A DNA stretch of 64,000 nucleotides from CAYOSF01 sp964406605 (GTDB taxonomy: Bacteria; Chloroflexota; Dehalococcoidia; DSTF01; RBG-16-68-14), in assembly GCA_964406605.1 (NCBI GenBank), contig CAYOSF010000008.1, positions 124,001 through 188,000 on the forward strand, written 5' to 3'. The notes beneath the pieces were generated by a model. That model searched no databases. It saw nothing but the letters and a program-made list of their open reading frames with translations, and was not told the origin of the DNA. Below are positions 1 through 7,199 of the stretch, in pieces. A program made the position numbers and the translations under genes. How positions within the stretch are numbered: the stretch's first letter is position 1; each line of letters begins with the position of its first letter.

Positions 1-622
1 CGCCGAGCTGCCCAAGGTCTGCGAGTACTTCAACATACCGGTCCAGTCGGGTGACGACGCCGTCCTGGCCCGCATGCGCCGCGGCTACGACGTGGCGCTG
101 TTCCGCGAGAAGGTGGAGCTGATCCGGCGCCGGATGCCGGACGCCGCCATCACCACCGACGTCATCGTCGGCTTCTGCGGCGAGACCGAGGAGCAGTTCC
201 GGCGCACCTACGACCTGCTGGCGGAGCTGCAGTTCGACAAGGTGCACGTGGCCGCCTACTCGCCGCGGCCGGGCACCATCGCCCACCGGGAGCTGCCGGA
301 CGACGTGCCGCAGGAGGTCAAGATGATGCGGCTGCACGCGGTCGAGCAGCTCGAGGCGGAGATCAGCGGCCGCATCAACGCGCGGCTGGTGGGGCAAGAT
401 GTTGAGGTGCTGGTGGAGGGCCAGAAGCCCTTCGGCCAGCAGCTCAGGGCGGAGCCCGGCCCGGACGGGGACCTCGCCCCCTACGGCCGCACGCGGAGCG
501 ACAAGCTGGTACACTTCCGAGGCGACGTGGAGCCGGGCAACCTGGTGCGGGTCCGCATCGAGCGGGCGAGCCCGTGGTCGCTGGCCGGCACGGTAAGGGA
601 GCGAGTAACAGAGTTGGCGTAA
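1..622 (+). CDS. miaB: MiaB-type tRNA methylthiotransferase, C-terminal part (5' end outside window)
   Basis: This is the C-terminal part of a radical-SAM methylthiotransferase that adds a methylthio group to i6A37 of tRNAs. The visible reading frame begins at base 2 with AELPKVCEYFNIPVQSG, which matches the conserved 'lPVQSGsd.vL..M.RgY' block of the radical-SAM domain. 'TDVIVGFCGETEEQF' and 'AAYSPRPGT' follow. The last 65 or so residues form a TRAM RNA-binding domain (RINARLVGQDVEVLVEG to the stop). The N-terminal MTTase domain and the CxxxCxxC cluster motif lie upstream of the window. The 3' end and the bases just after it are copied, in broken form, at 1583-1977. MiaB is preferred over the paralogue MtaB because of the PVQSG and SPRPGT motifs; this is family knowledge, not a search result. 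Confidence 0.9.
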   Translation, partial: AELPKVCEYFNIPVQSGDDAVLARMRRGYDVALFREKVELIRRRMPDAAITTDVIVGFCGETEEQFRRTYDLLAELQFDKVHVAAYSPRPGTIAHRELPDDVPQEVKMMRLHAVEQLEAEISGRINARLVGQDVEVLVEGQKPFGQQLRAEPGPDGDLAPYGRTRSDKLVHFRGDVEPGNLVRVRIERASPWSLAGTVRERVTELA

Positions 623-644
623 GGAGGACTACGGAGGCGGAGCC

Positions 645-773
645 ATGGCGGCAGTATCGAAAGGCAGCGGCGGGGCCCGCCGGGCGGTGTTCGTCACCGC
701 GCTCACCTCGGGGCGGCGGGACGACAGGTTCAAGCCGGACGCGATGGCCACGATAGTCGCGGGAGGGGGATGA
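645..773 (+). CDS. Small ORF of 42 residues after miaB, unknown
   Basis: A short frame starts at ATG 645, 12 bases after a GGAGG-type ribosome site, and stops at 773, just before the next gene. The product (MAAVSKGSGGARRAVF...) is basic and resembles nothing I know. Its leader (taaggag...ggaggcgg...ATG) matches the leader of the TIR gene at 2003, so this start may be the stump of a gene that once followed miaB. It could also be non-coding. Confidence 0.3.
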   Translation: MAAVSKGSGGARRAVFVTALTSGRRDDRFKPDAMATIVAGGG

Positions 774-779
774 ACGGCT

Positions 780-1559
780 ATGCTCAGATGCTCCCGGTGC
801 GGAACCGAGAATGAGGACGATGCCCGGCTCTGCCGCGACTGCGGGAATGAGCTGTCCGCCCGCGACTTCGAGAGAGACGCAGCGGCTGCCGCTGAGCGAG
901 AGCCGGTGCCGCAAGGAGAGGACGGGTGGGTCCTCGGTGAGGCGAGCGGCGCCGCCGAAGATTCAGCGACGGCAGCACGAGCCAAGGTGTGGTGCAAAGC
1001 GTGCCGTCGGATAGCCGCTCCTGACGCCGAAACCTGTTCGCAGTGCGGCGGGGAGCTCACGGCCACGGAATACGGCGGGTTCTGGCGGCGCTTCGGCGGC
1101 TACGTCATAGACGCGATAGCCGTCCTCTTCATAGCGGGTTTCCCTGCCCTCATGGTCAGCTCAATCATCTACCTGACCCAGGCGCCCGAGGACGCGCAGC
1201 TTGCCTGGTACCTGCGCTCGGCGTCGGACGCCGGGCTCACCCCGGAACAAGTGGAACAACTGCACGAGGCGCAGAGAAACGCGCGGATCGCCGGCCCAAT
1301 CGTCGCTGTCGTGCTCGCGATTGGCTACTATGTGCCCCTCAACGCCAGGGGCGGCACGTTCGGCAAGCGCATGGTCGGATTGCGAGTGGAAGACTACGCT
1401 ACGAGAGACACCATCGGTCTTGCGAGGGCGCTCACCCGCTACGCGGTCGCCGTCGTAGGCGGCCTGGCCATACTCATCGGCTACCTGTGGTGCATCTGGG
1501 ACGACGACAAACAGACCTGGCACGACAAGGCAGCCGGATCGGTCGTGGTGAGAACGTAG
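780..1559 (+). CDS. Zinc-ribbon and RDD-family membrane protein
   Basis: The 259-residue product starts with a zinc ribbon (CSRCG near residues 4-8 and CRDCG near 17-21). A second pair of CxxC knuckles follows (CKAC near 81 and CSQCG near 95). The remainder is an RDD domain: FWRRFGGYVIDAIAVLF opens the first transmembrane helix with its Arg and Asp, a second helix lies near IAGPIVAVVLAIGYYV, and GGTFGKRMVGLRV is the usual RDD signature. A last helix precedes the ending DDDKQTWHDKAAGSVVV, also typical of RDD proteins. RDD proteins are integral membrane proteins of mostly unknown function. The gene sits between the intact miaB end and its broken copy, so it may have arrived as part of a cassette. 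Confidence 0.75.
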   Translation: MLRCSRCGTENEDDARLCRDCGNELSARDFERDAAAAAEREPVPQGEDGWVLGEASGAAEDSATAARAKVWCKACRRIAAPDAETCSQCGGELTATEYGGFWRRFGGYVIDAIAVLFIAGFPALMVSSIIYLTQAPEDAQLAWYLRSASDAGLTPEQVEQLHEAQRNARIAGPIVAVVLAIGYYVPLNARGGTFGKRMVGLRVEDYATRDTIGLARALTRYAVAVVGGLAILIGYLWCIWDDDKQTWHDKAAGSVVVRT

Positions 1560-1582
1560 CCCATTCGCTGACCAAGTCGGCC

Positions 1583-1977
1583 AGCCGTATTAACGCCCGC
1601 CTGTTGGGCTGGCATCTCGAAGTGCTGGTCGAGGGACAGAAGCTCTTGCGGCCATGTGAGAGCGCTGACAAAGGGGGAGTGCAGAGGGGGCTGGCCCCCT
1701 CTGCCGGGGGTCTGGGGGTGACCCCCAGATTCACAAATCTCTCTGGGCGGGTGGGCGGGATAGGATTGCCCAGCTTCCTGAGCAGTCCCGACCGGGCCGC
1801 GAGCCGCGGGCTGGGTCCGGCCCGGCAAGCCGCTGGTACGGCCGCACGCGGAGCGACAAGCTGGTAGACTTCCGGGGCGATGTCCAGCCGGGCGACCTGG
1901 TGCGGGTCCGCATCGAGCGGGCGAGCCCGTGGCCTTTGACCGGCACGGCAAGGGAGCGAGTAGCGGAAATGGCGTAA
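1583..1977 (+). pseudogene. Broken second copy of the miaB 3' end
   Basis: Bases 1583-1654 encode SRINARLLGWHLEVLVEGQK, close to the miaB TRAM segment encoded around 367-430. Bases 1837-1977 encode YGRTRSDKLVDFRGDVQPG and the rest of the TRAM domain down to a TAA, matching 480-622. Between them the homologous stretch is replaced by unrelated DNA that includes a dispersed repeat (1704-1771). The copy extends beyond the stop into the leader (taaggag...ggaggcgg), so it was a DNA-level duplication or a tail brought in from another genome. It is diverged from the first copy and lacks any start. It is transcribed in the same direction as miaB and lies immediately upstream of the TIR gene. Confidence 0.8.
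1704..1771 (+). repeat. Dispersed repeat, copy 1
   Basis: About 68 bases containing 'tctgggggtgacccccaga' (a hairpin) followed by 'ttcacaaatctctctggg' and a G-rich tail. A second copy lies at 5345-5413. Here the repeat sits inside the broken miaB tail. Confidence 0.75.
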
Positions 1978-2002
1978 GGAGAGAACGAGAGGAGGCGGTA
2001 GG

Positions 2003-4699
2003 ATGCCGGAGGCGAAGAAGGACTTCTTCATTAGCTACGCCAGCAAGGACGAACGCTGGGCGGAGTGGATAGCGTGGCAGCTCGAGAGCGACGGGTATTC
2101 CGTATTCCTCCAGGCCTGGGACTTTCTTCCCAGCTCCAATTTCGTCCTAGAGATGCAGAAAGGGACGGCTGAGGCGGAACGGACGGTTGCCGTACTTTCC
2201 CAGGCCTTCCTCGAATCGCACTTCACCCAGCCGGAGTGGGCTGCAGCGTTCGCCCAGGATCCCACGGGTGAGAAGGGCATGCTTCTGCCAATCCGCATAG
2301 GGGAGTGCGACCCCAAAGGCCTCCTCCCTCAGATCGTGTACGTGGACTTGGTTGGGTTGGAGGAGGATGCCGCGCGGCATCGCGTCCTCGCAGCGGCTCG
2401 CCGTGAACGCGCCAAGCCAAAGAAGGCCCCTGGTTTCCCGGGAGCGGCCGCGGCGGCACAACCCTCCTTCCCCGGTGGCCTCCCACCCATCTGGAACGTC
2501 CCGCACCGCCGCAACCCCAACTTCACCGGGCGCGAGGACTTGCTGACCGCACTGCGCGACAAGCTAACGTCCGGCGAGCACGCGGCCCTGACGCAGGCGA
2601 TCGCGGGCCTTGGGGGTGTGGGGAAGACGCAGCTCGCTACCGAGTACGCCTATCGCCACGCCTCAGACTACGGGCTGATCTGGTGGGTGCGGTCCGAGGA
2701 GGCGGCGCAGCTCGCCTCCGACTACGCGGGGCTGGCGACGCCACTCGGCCTGCCGGAGAAGGACGCGCAGGAGCAGCAGCAGGCCATCGACGCCGTGTGC
2801 CGCTGGCTGGAGCACAACACGGGCTGGCTCCTCGTCTTTGACAACGTGCCCGCACCACAGGACGTGCGCGACTACCTGCCGAAGGGCGGCGGGGGCCATG
2901 TGATCATCACCTCGCGGCACGCCGCCTGGGGCGGCGTCGCCAGCCCGCTCTCGGTGCAGGTGTGGCCGCGAGACGAGTCGGTAGACTTCCTCCTGAAGCG
3001 CACAGGACTGGATGACCAGAACGCGGCGGCCGCCCTGGCGAACGAGCTGGGCGATCTGCCGCTGGCGCTGGAGCAGGCCGCGGCGTACATGGACGCCACA
3101 GGGTGTTCCATGGCGGAGTACCTCCGCGTGTTCGGCGAGCATCAGAAGGAGCTGATGGCGAAGGGTTCCGAATCATCGCAGTATCCGTTCACCGTGGCGA
3201 CCACCTGGGACCTCGCCTTCCAGCGACTCGAAGATGAGTCACCCGAGGCGGCCGACCTACTGAACCTCTGCGCCTTCTTCGCGCCCGACGACATTCCGCT
3301 CGATGTGATAAGCGACGGTGCCGAGCACCTACCCGAACGTCTCGCAACGGCGGCGAAGGATGACATGGCCTGGAACGACGCCCTGGCTGCGCTCCGGCGC
3401 TACTCACTGGCGGAGGTGGCCGGCGACGCCCTTTCCGTCCACCGCCTCGTACAGGCCGTGACCTGCGGGCGGCTGGACACAGATGCTACGCGGACGTGCG
3501 CCGAGGCCGCGGTAAAGGTTGTCAATAGTGCCTACCCCCCGGGCGACATCCAGGATCAACCGCAGGCGTGGCCCGCGTGCGAGCGGCTTCTGTCCCACGC
3601 CCTCGCGGCCGCAGCAAGAACCGAGCAGCTTGAGGTGGCCCCCGAAACCGCAGGCCATCTGCTCAACCAAATTGGCCTGTACCTCCAGGAAAGGGGCCAG
3701 TTTGACGATGCCAAAGCAGCGCATCACCGCGCGCTGAGAACGGCCGAGCGCACCTACGGCCCCCACCACCCCACGGTCGCATCAGCAGCAAACAACTTGG
3801 GCACCGTCGTGCGGGCCCTGGGGGACCCGGCAGGCGCGCGGCCGCACTTCGAGCGGGCACTGCGCATCGACGAGGAGACCTACGGCCCCGACTACCCGGA
3901 GGTCGCCACCGCTGTCAACAACCTGGGGCTCGTGCTAGAAGACCTGGGGGACCTGGCGGGCGCGCAGGCGCACTTCCAGCGCGCGCTGCGCATCCACGAG
4001 AAGGCCTACGGCCCCGACCACCCCAACGTGGCGAGAAGTGTCAACAACCTGGGGAGCCTGCTGCAAGCCCTGGGTGAACTTGAGCCCGCGCGGGCGCACT
4101 TCGAGCGGGCGCTGCGCATCGTGGAGAAGGCCTACGGCCCCGACCACCCCAACGTCGGGATGCCGCTTGGGAATCTGGCGAAGGTGCTTGCGCAGCTCGG
4201 TGAGCTCCGGGAGGCTCGGGAGCTCGTCGAGCGTGCGCTCGCAATCCACGAGAAGTCCTACGGCGGTGATCATCCAATAGTCGCAACAAGCGCATCAATC
4301 CTGGGCTCAGTCCTCAATCAGCTCGGGGATCTGCCGGGCGCGCGGGCGCACTTCGAGCGGGCGCTGCGCATCGACGAGCAAGTCTACGGCCCCGACCACC
4401 CCGACGTGGCGATCGATCTAGCTCACCTGGGGAACGTGGTCTCGGGCCTGGGGGACCTGGCGGGCGCGCGGGCGCACTTCGAGCGGGCACTGCTCATCGA
4501 CGAGGGAGTCTACGGGCCCGACCATCCTGAAGTGGCGACAGATGTCAACAACCTGGGGAGCGTGCTGCACGCCCAGGGGGACATCGCGGGAGCGCGGGAC
4601 CACTTTGAGCGGGCGCTAGCCGTTCTTCGCAAGGTGCTAGGTGACGATCATCCCAATGTGGTCATGGTTCGAAAGAACCTGGAATCGCTGGACGGTTGA
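2003..4699 (+). CDS. TIR-NB-ARC-TPR (STAND) protein, probable antiphage NTPase
   Basis: This 898-residue protein has three modules. Residues 6-140 form a TIR_2-type domain (DFFISYASKDERWAEWIAWQ, then LSQAFLESHFTQPEW), the kind that often degrades NAD+. An NB-ARC NTPase follows: FTGRE near 174, Walker A GLGGVGKT at 202-209, Walker B LLVFD at 276-280, ITSRH near 302 and DLPLAL near 351. The C-terminal third holds eight kinesin-light-chain-type TPRs of 42 residues, each ending in a YGPDHP-like turn; the repetition is also visible in the DNA as 126-base units (about 3700-4690). By family knowledge the TPRs would sense a ligand, the NTPase would oligomerise, and the TIR would act. The start ATG 2003 follows an AGGAGG site. 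No partner gene lies beside it, so it appears to be a single-gene system. It is cytosolic, with no signal peptide or membrane segment. Confidence 0.9.
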   Translation: MPEAKKDFFISYASKDERWAEWIAWQLESDGYSVFLQAWDFLPSSNFVLEMQKGTAEAERTVAVLSQAFLESHFTQPEWAAAFAQDPTGEKGMLLPIRIGECDPKGLLPQIVYVDLVGLEEDAARHRVLAAARRERAKPKKAPGFPGAAAAAQPSFPGGLPPIWNVPHRRNPNFTGREDLLTALRDKLTSGEHAALTQAIAGLGGVGKTQLATEYAYRHASDYGLIWWVRSEEAAQLASDYAGLATPLGLPEKDAQEQQQAIDAVCRWLEHNTGWLLVFDNVPAPQDVRDYLPKGGGGHVIITSRHAAWGGVASPLSVQVWPRDESVDFLLKRTGLDDQNAAAALANELGDLPLALEQAAAYMDATGCSMAEYLRVFGEHQKELMAKGSESSQYPFTVATTWDLAFQRLEDESPEAADLLNLCAFFAPDDIPLDVISDGAEHLPERLATAAKDDMAWNDALAALRRYSLAEVAGDALSVHRLVQAVTCGRLDTDATRTCAEAAVKVVNSAYPPGDIQDQPQAWPACERLLSHALAAAARTEQLEVAPETAGHLLNQIGLYLQERGQFDDAKAAHHRALRTAERTYGPHHPTVASAANNLGTVVRALGDPAGARPHFERALRIDEETYGPDYPEVATAVNNLGLVLEDLGDLAGAQAHFQRALRIHEKAYGPDHPNVARSVNNLGSLLQALGELEPARAHFERALRIVEKAYGPDHPNVGMPLGNLAKVLAQLGELREARELVERALAIHEKSYGGDHPIVATSASILGSVLNQLGDLPGARAHFERALRIDEQVYGPDHPDVAIDLAHLGNVVSGLGDLAGARAHFERALLIDEGVYGPDHPEVATDVNNLGSVLHAQGDIAGARDHFERALAVLRKVLGDDHPNVVMVRKNLESLDG

Positions 4700-4712
4700 G
4701 ACGGCTGTCGCC

Positions 4713-5225
4713 TCAACACTCCCTCCCCGGCCCGCAACAACCCCGTGGTGTCGCCGCCGGCTCGGGCGCGGCGGCCTTGCCCAAGGCGCGCTCGGCCTCC
4801 CGGTCCAGGAACGTCGCCGCCATGCTCTTGACCGCTCCCGTCACCTCCAGCGCCGCCCGCAGCTCATCGTCCGTGACGCCCAGGCCGCGTGCCGAGGCCA
4901 GGTAGCCGCCCAGCAGGCCCCCGGCGTTGCAGCCGGCGGCCGCGCCCAGGTACGCCAACACGTCCGCTCGGCCGGACGGAGACGGCCCGCCGTTCCGTGT
5001 GACACCCGACTCATCGCCCAGCAGCCGCCTCCCGACGTCCGCGACCGCGTTCCCGCCCGCAATCCGGACCGCCAGCCCGCCCTCGATAGCCCGGCGCACC
5101 TCGTCGGCCGGCAGCCCGGCCTCCTGTGCGGCCCGCACGTGGTATTGCGTGCACGGCTGACATCCCGCCCCGATCGACGTTCCTATCGCTAGCAGCTCCC
5201 TGTCCCTGTCCGCTAGCTCTGCCAT
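4713..5225 (-). CDS. Carboxymuconolactone decarboxylase / AhpD-like protein
   Basis: The 170-residue product has an AhpD-type half (ELLAIGTSIGAGCQPCTQYH, with the CxxC redox pair and the following His) and a second, degenerate half (VLAYLGAAAGCNAGGLLG onwards) without the CxxC. AhpD-like proteins are small disulfide reductases or decarboxylases acting in the cytosol. The C-terminus, PRGCCGPGREC, is cysteine-rich, which is unusual for the family and might bind metal. ATG 5225 is preceded by GGGAGGT. It converges on the TIR gene with only 13 bases between the stops. Confidence 0.75.
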   Translation of the reverse strand: MAELADRDRELLAIGTSIGAGCQPCTQYHVRAAQEAGLPADEVRRAIEGGLAVRIAGGNAVADVGRRLLGDESGVTRNGGPSPSGRADVLAYLGAAAGCNAGGLLGGYLASARGLGVTDDELRAALEVTGAVKSMAATFLDREAERALGKAAAPEPAATPRGCCGPGREC

Positions 5226-5344
5226 CGTTCCATACCTCCCTCTGCGCGTTTCCGCGCTCGACGCCGATTCCTTCCGCTACCAGTAGGGACGAGATGCCCG
5301 GCTGGAGGGATACATTGGGCCACCGCCGCACAGACCCGCACGTC

Positions 5345-5413
5345 CCGGGGGTCTGGGGGCGACCCCCAGATTCACAAATCTCTCTGGGTGGGAGGGTGGG
5401 ATAGAACGGCCCA
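5345..5413 (+). repeat. Dispersed repeat, copy 2
   Basis: This matches the repeat at 1704-1771, including 'gggggtctggggg', 'acccccagattcacaaatct' and 'ctctgggtggg'. It lies in a non-coding stretch of about 860 bases (5226-6085) that otherwise holds only repeats. Confidence 0.75.
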
Positions 5414-5434
5414 TGTTCTGGGCGACCCCGTAGA

Positions 5435-5855
5435 GACAGACCTTCAGGTCTGTCCGCCTGCGCCGCCCCCAGATCCCGTAGCGGCGACCTTCAGGTCGCC
5501 ATCTGTGCTCCGCGCCCCGTGCCTTCGTGCGCCACCTGCCCCTTGGCGCTCTCCCGCCCGCGGCGTATCCTAGCGCCGTACAACCGCCTTTGTAGGGGCA
5601 AGCCCCCGCCGTGTCCGCCTCCGGCGGATGCTTGCCCTTCACGGCCACGCCCTGGGACCGAGGCCAGATACGAAATGCGAATACGCGTACATAGAAAAAA
5701 CATGATTCTGCAAAACGAATTCCTTGTCCTGAGCTTGTCCCGAGCCTGTCGAGGGGCTTGTCCCGAGCCCGTCGAGGGGCTTGTCGAAGGGCCTGTCCCG
5801 AGCCTGTCGAGGGGCTTGCCGAGAGCCCCACTATGCCCCGGCCTTCAGGCTGGGG
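5435..5855. repeat. Cluster of palindromic hairpins with a TTCA loop
   Basis: Three perfect or near-perfect hairpins share the centre CC-TTCA-GG: 5435-5454 (gacagacc/ggtctgtc arms), 5483-5500 (ggcgacc/ggtcgcc arms) and 5836-5855 (ccccggcc/ggctgggg arms). The arms differ while the loop stays fixed, which is the pattern of a REP-like family. The 58-base repeats at 6933-7130 carry a related core (ggcctgcg next to gctgaagg). Confidence 0.65.
5722..5820. repeat. Tandem PEPVEG-type repeats
   Basis: About four degenerate units of 'cttgtcccgagcctgtcg' plus 'agggg' stand head to tail. This is the widespread GC-rich REP class that, when translated, gives strings of PEPVEG or SLSRACRG. A related array is at 13305-13370. 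Confidence 0.7.
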
Positions 5856-6070
5856 TGGCGTTTTCCGCTTCCCACCGCACCAAACAATCGAACGAACCCT
5901 GCAAGAACTGCACGGGCCAGATACGAATCGATCATCGCAACCGAAATCAATCAAACGCCGCCTTGGACCGCATCGCCGCGGGCCCCCGGCCAAGGCGGCC
6001 ATGTCACCCCCGATCCAGCCGGCGGGCGCACCATGCACCACCCGCGGTTGAGTCCGGCGGCGGTGGCGCG

Positions 6071-6076
6071 TACCAT
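6071..6076 (+). promoter_or_regulatory. -10 box of a probable leaderless promoter for the NrtR-like gene
   Basis: TACCAT lies nine bases before the ATG at 6086. A transcript starting at the usual distance would begin almost at the start codon. There is no ribosome-binding site upstream of the ATG. Confidence 0.4.
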
Positions 6077-6085
6077 AGCCTTGCC

Positions 6086-6781
6086 ATGGCCGTGACACGT
6101 CGCTCCCGGGGCGCCGGCCGCGCGACCGCTCGTGGCGGTTCGCCCAGGCCGCTCATCGCGGTGCTGGTCGTCATCTTCACCGTCGTCGACGGCGATCTCC
6201 GGGCGCTGCTGATCAAGCGCAGCGCCGATCCGCACCACGGACTCTGGGCGATCCCGGGCGGCCTGCTCAACCCCGGCGAGGCGCTGGTCGACGCGGCCAC
6301 CCGCAAGCTCGTCGACGAGACGGGCGTGCGGGACGTCTACCTGGAGCAGCTCTACACGTTCAACCACCTGGACGAGGTGACGCCCGGCGGCTCGGTGGCC
6401 GTCACCTACTTCGCCCTGGTCGACCACGACCGGGTGCGCCTGGCCGAGCGCACCGACTGGCAGCCGGCCTGGTTCAGCACGAGCCGCCTGCCGGAGCTGG
6501 CCTTCCGCAACGAGGAGGTGCTGGCCTATGCGCTGGAGCGCCTGCGCAACAAGCTGCAGTACACCAACGTCGCCTACAGCCTGCTGCCGGAACGGTTCAC
6601 GCTCAGCCAGCTCCAGCGCGTGTACGAGAGAATCCTGGGCCGCGAGCTGGACAAGCGGAACTTCCGCAAGCGGATGCTCTCGCTGGAGATCATCGAGGCG
6701 ACGGAGGAGCGGCAGGCGGAGGGGGCGGGACGGCCGGCCCGGCTCTACCGGTTCTCGTCCCGCGAGCCGGTGGCGTTGTAG
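6086..6781 (+). CDS. NrtR-like Nudix-domain transcription regulator
   Basis: The 231-residue protein has an N-terminal Nudix domain (LIAVLVVIFTVVDGDLRALL, GLWAIPGGLLNPGE) and a C-terminal winged helix (LPERFTLSQLQRVYERILG, RNFRKRMLSLEII, ending in an 'RLYRF' strand). This is the layout of NrtR, an ADP-ribose-responsive repressor of NAD salvage genes. The Nudix box is degenerate: the REUxEE core reads RKLVDE, so hydrolase activity is probably lost and the domain would be a sensor, as known for NrtR. The frame is open upstream, but that part is repeat DNA, and ATG 6086 directly precedes the first recognisable residues. No NAD-pathway gene adjoins it, so its targets would be elsewhere. Confidence 0.8.
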   Translation: MAVTRRSRGAGRATARGGSPRPLIAVLVVIFTVVDGDLRALLIKRSADPHHGLWAIPGGLLNPGEALVDAATRKLVDETGVRDVYLEQLYTFNHLDEVTPGGSVAVTYFALVDHDRVRLAERTDWQPAWFSTSRLPELAFRNEEVLAYALERLRNKLQYTNVAYSLLPERFTLSQLQRVYERILGRELDKRNFRKRMLSLEIIEATEERQAEGAGRPARLYRFSSREPVAL

Positions 6782-6842
6782 TTGGATACGGCCACGTCGC
6801 CGTCCTTCCAAGGAAGGACGGCTCGCGGCCTGGACAACTGGA

Positions 6843-6935
6843 TCTGGGGTCACCCCCCCCCGCCCCCCCGGCGGGGGGGGCCCCCCCGGCCACCGGGCCT
6901 TTTGGGGGGGGGTGGGCCGGGGGGGGGGGGGGGCG
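6843..6935. other. Homopolymer-rich G/C tract
   Basis: About 90 bases are made almost only of C and G runs up to 15 long. The left edge (gatctggggtcaccccc) resembles the dispersed repeat at 1704 and 5345, so this may be a third, poorly resolved copy. It is a likely sequencing or assembly weak spot. Confidence 0.6.
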
Positions 6936-7130
6936 CGGGCTGAAGGCCTGCGCTACGGGGGAGGAGGGCATGCGGCGGTCGTGGTCTGGGGCGCGGGCTG
7001 AAGGCCTGCGCTACGGGGGAGGAGGGCGAGCGGCGGTCGTGGCCTGGGGCGCAGGCTGAAGGCCTGCGCTACGGGGGAGGAGGGCGAGCGACGGTCGAGG
7101 CCTGCGCCACGGGGGAGGGCAGCATGCCAC
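6933..7130. repeat. 58-base tandem repeat, three copies plus a partial
   Basis: Units begin at 6933, 6991 and 7049, each starting with 'gcgcgggctgaaggcctgcg' or one base different. A shortened unit follows at about 7098. The spacing is exactly 58 bases. The units abut with no variable spacers, so this is not a CRISPR array. Confidence 0.85.
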
Positions 7131-7150
7131 CCGGGCCTGGATGGGTCTGG

Positions 7151-7195
7151 TAGAATGGGGGACGGCAAGGCAGGGTAGCCTCGCCGCCGAGGCTA
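7151..7195 (+). promoter_or_regulatory. Promoter -10 and palindromic operator of the DtxR-family gene
   Basis: TAGAAT at 7151-7156 fits a -10 box. Downstream, TAGCCTCG (7176-7183) and CGAGGCTA (7188-7195) form a perfect inverted repeat with a four-base centre. It lies between promoter and start codon, the position expected for autorepression. Size and symmetry fit DtxR/MntR operators, though the sequence is not a classical iron box. Confidence 0.55.
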
Positions 7196-7199
7196 GGCC

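Noticed and set aside
5519..6085. Upstream extension of the NrtR-like frame by about 190 residues
   Set aside because: The extension translates PEPVEG-type repeats and hairpins and has no protein-like composition; the family begins near ATG 6086 and a -10 box lies inside the extension.
6933..7130. CRISPR-like array
   Set aside because: The 58-base units are directly adjacent, with no variable spacers, and there are no cas genes.
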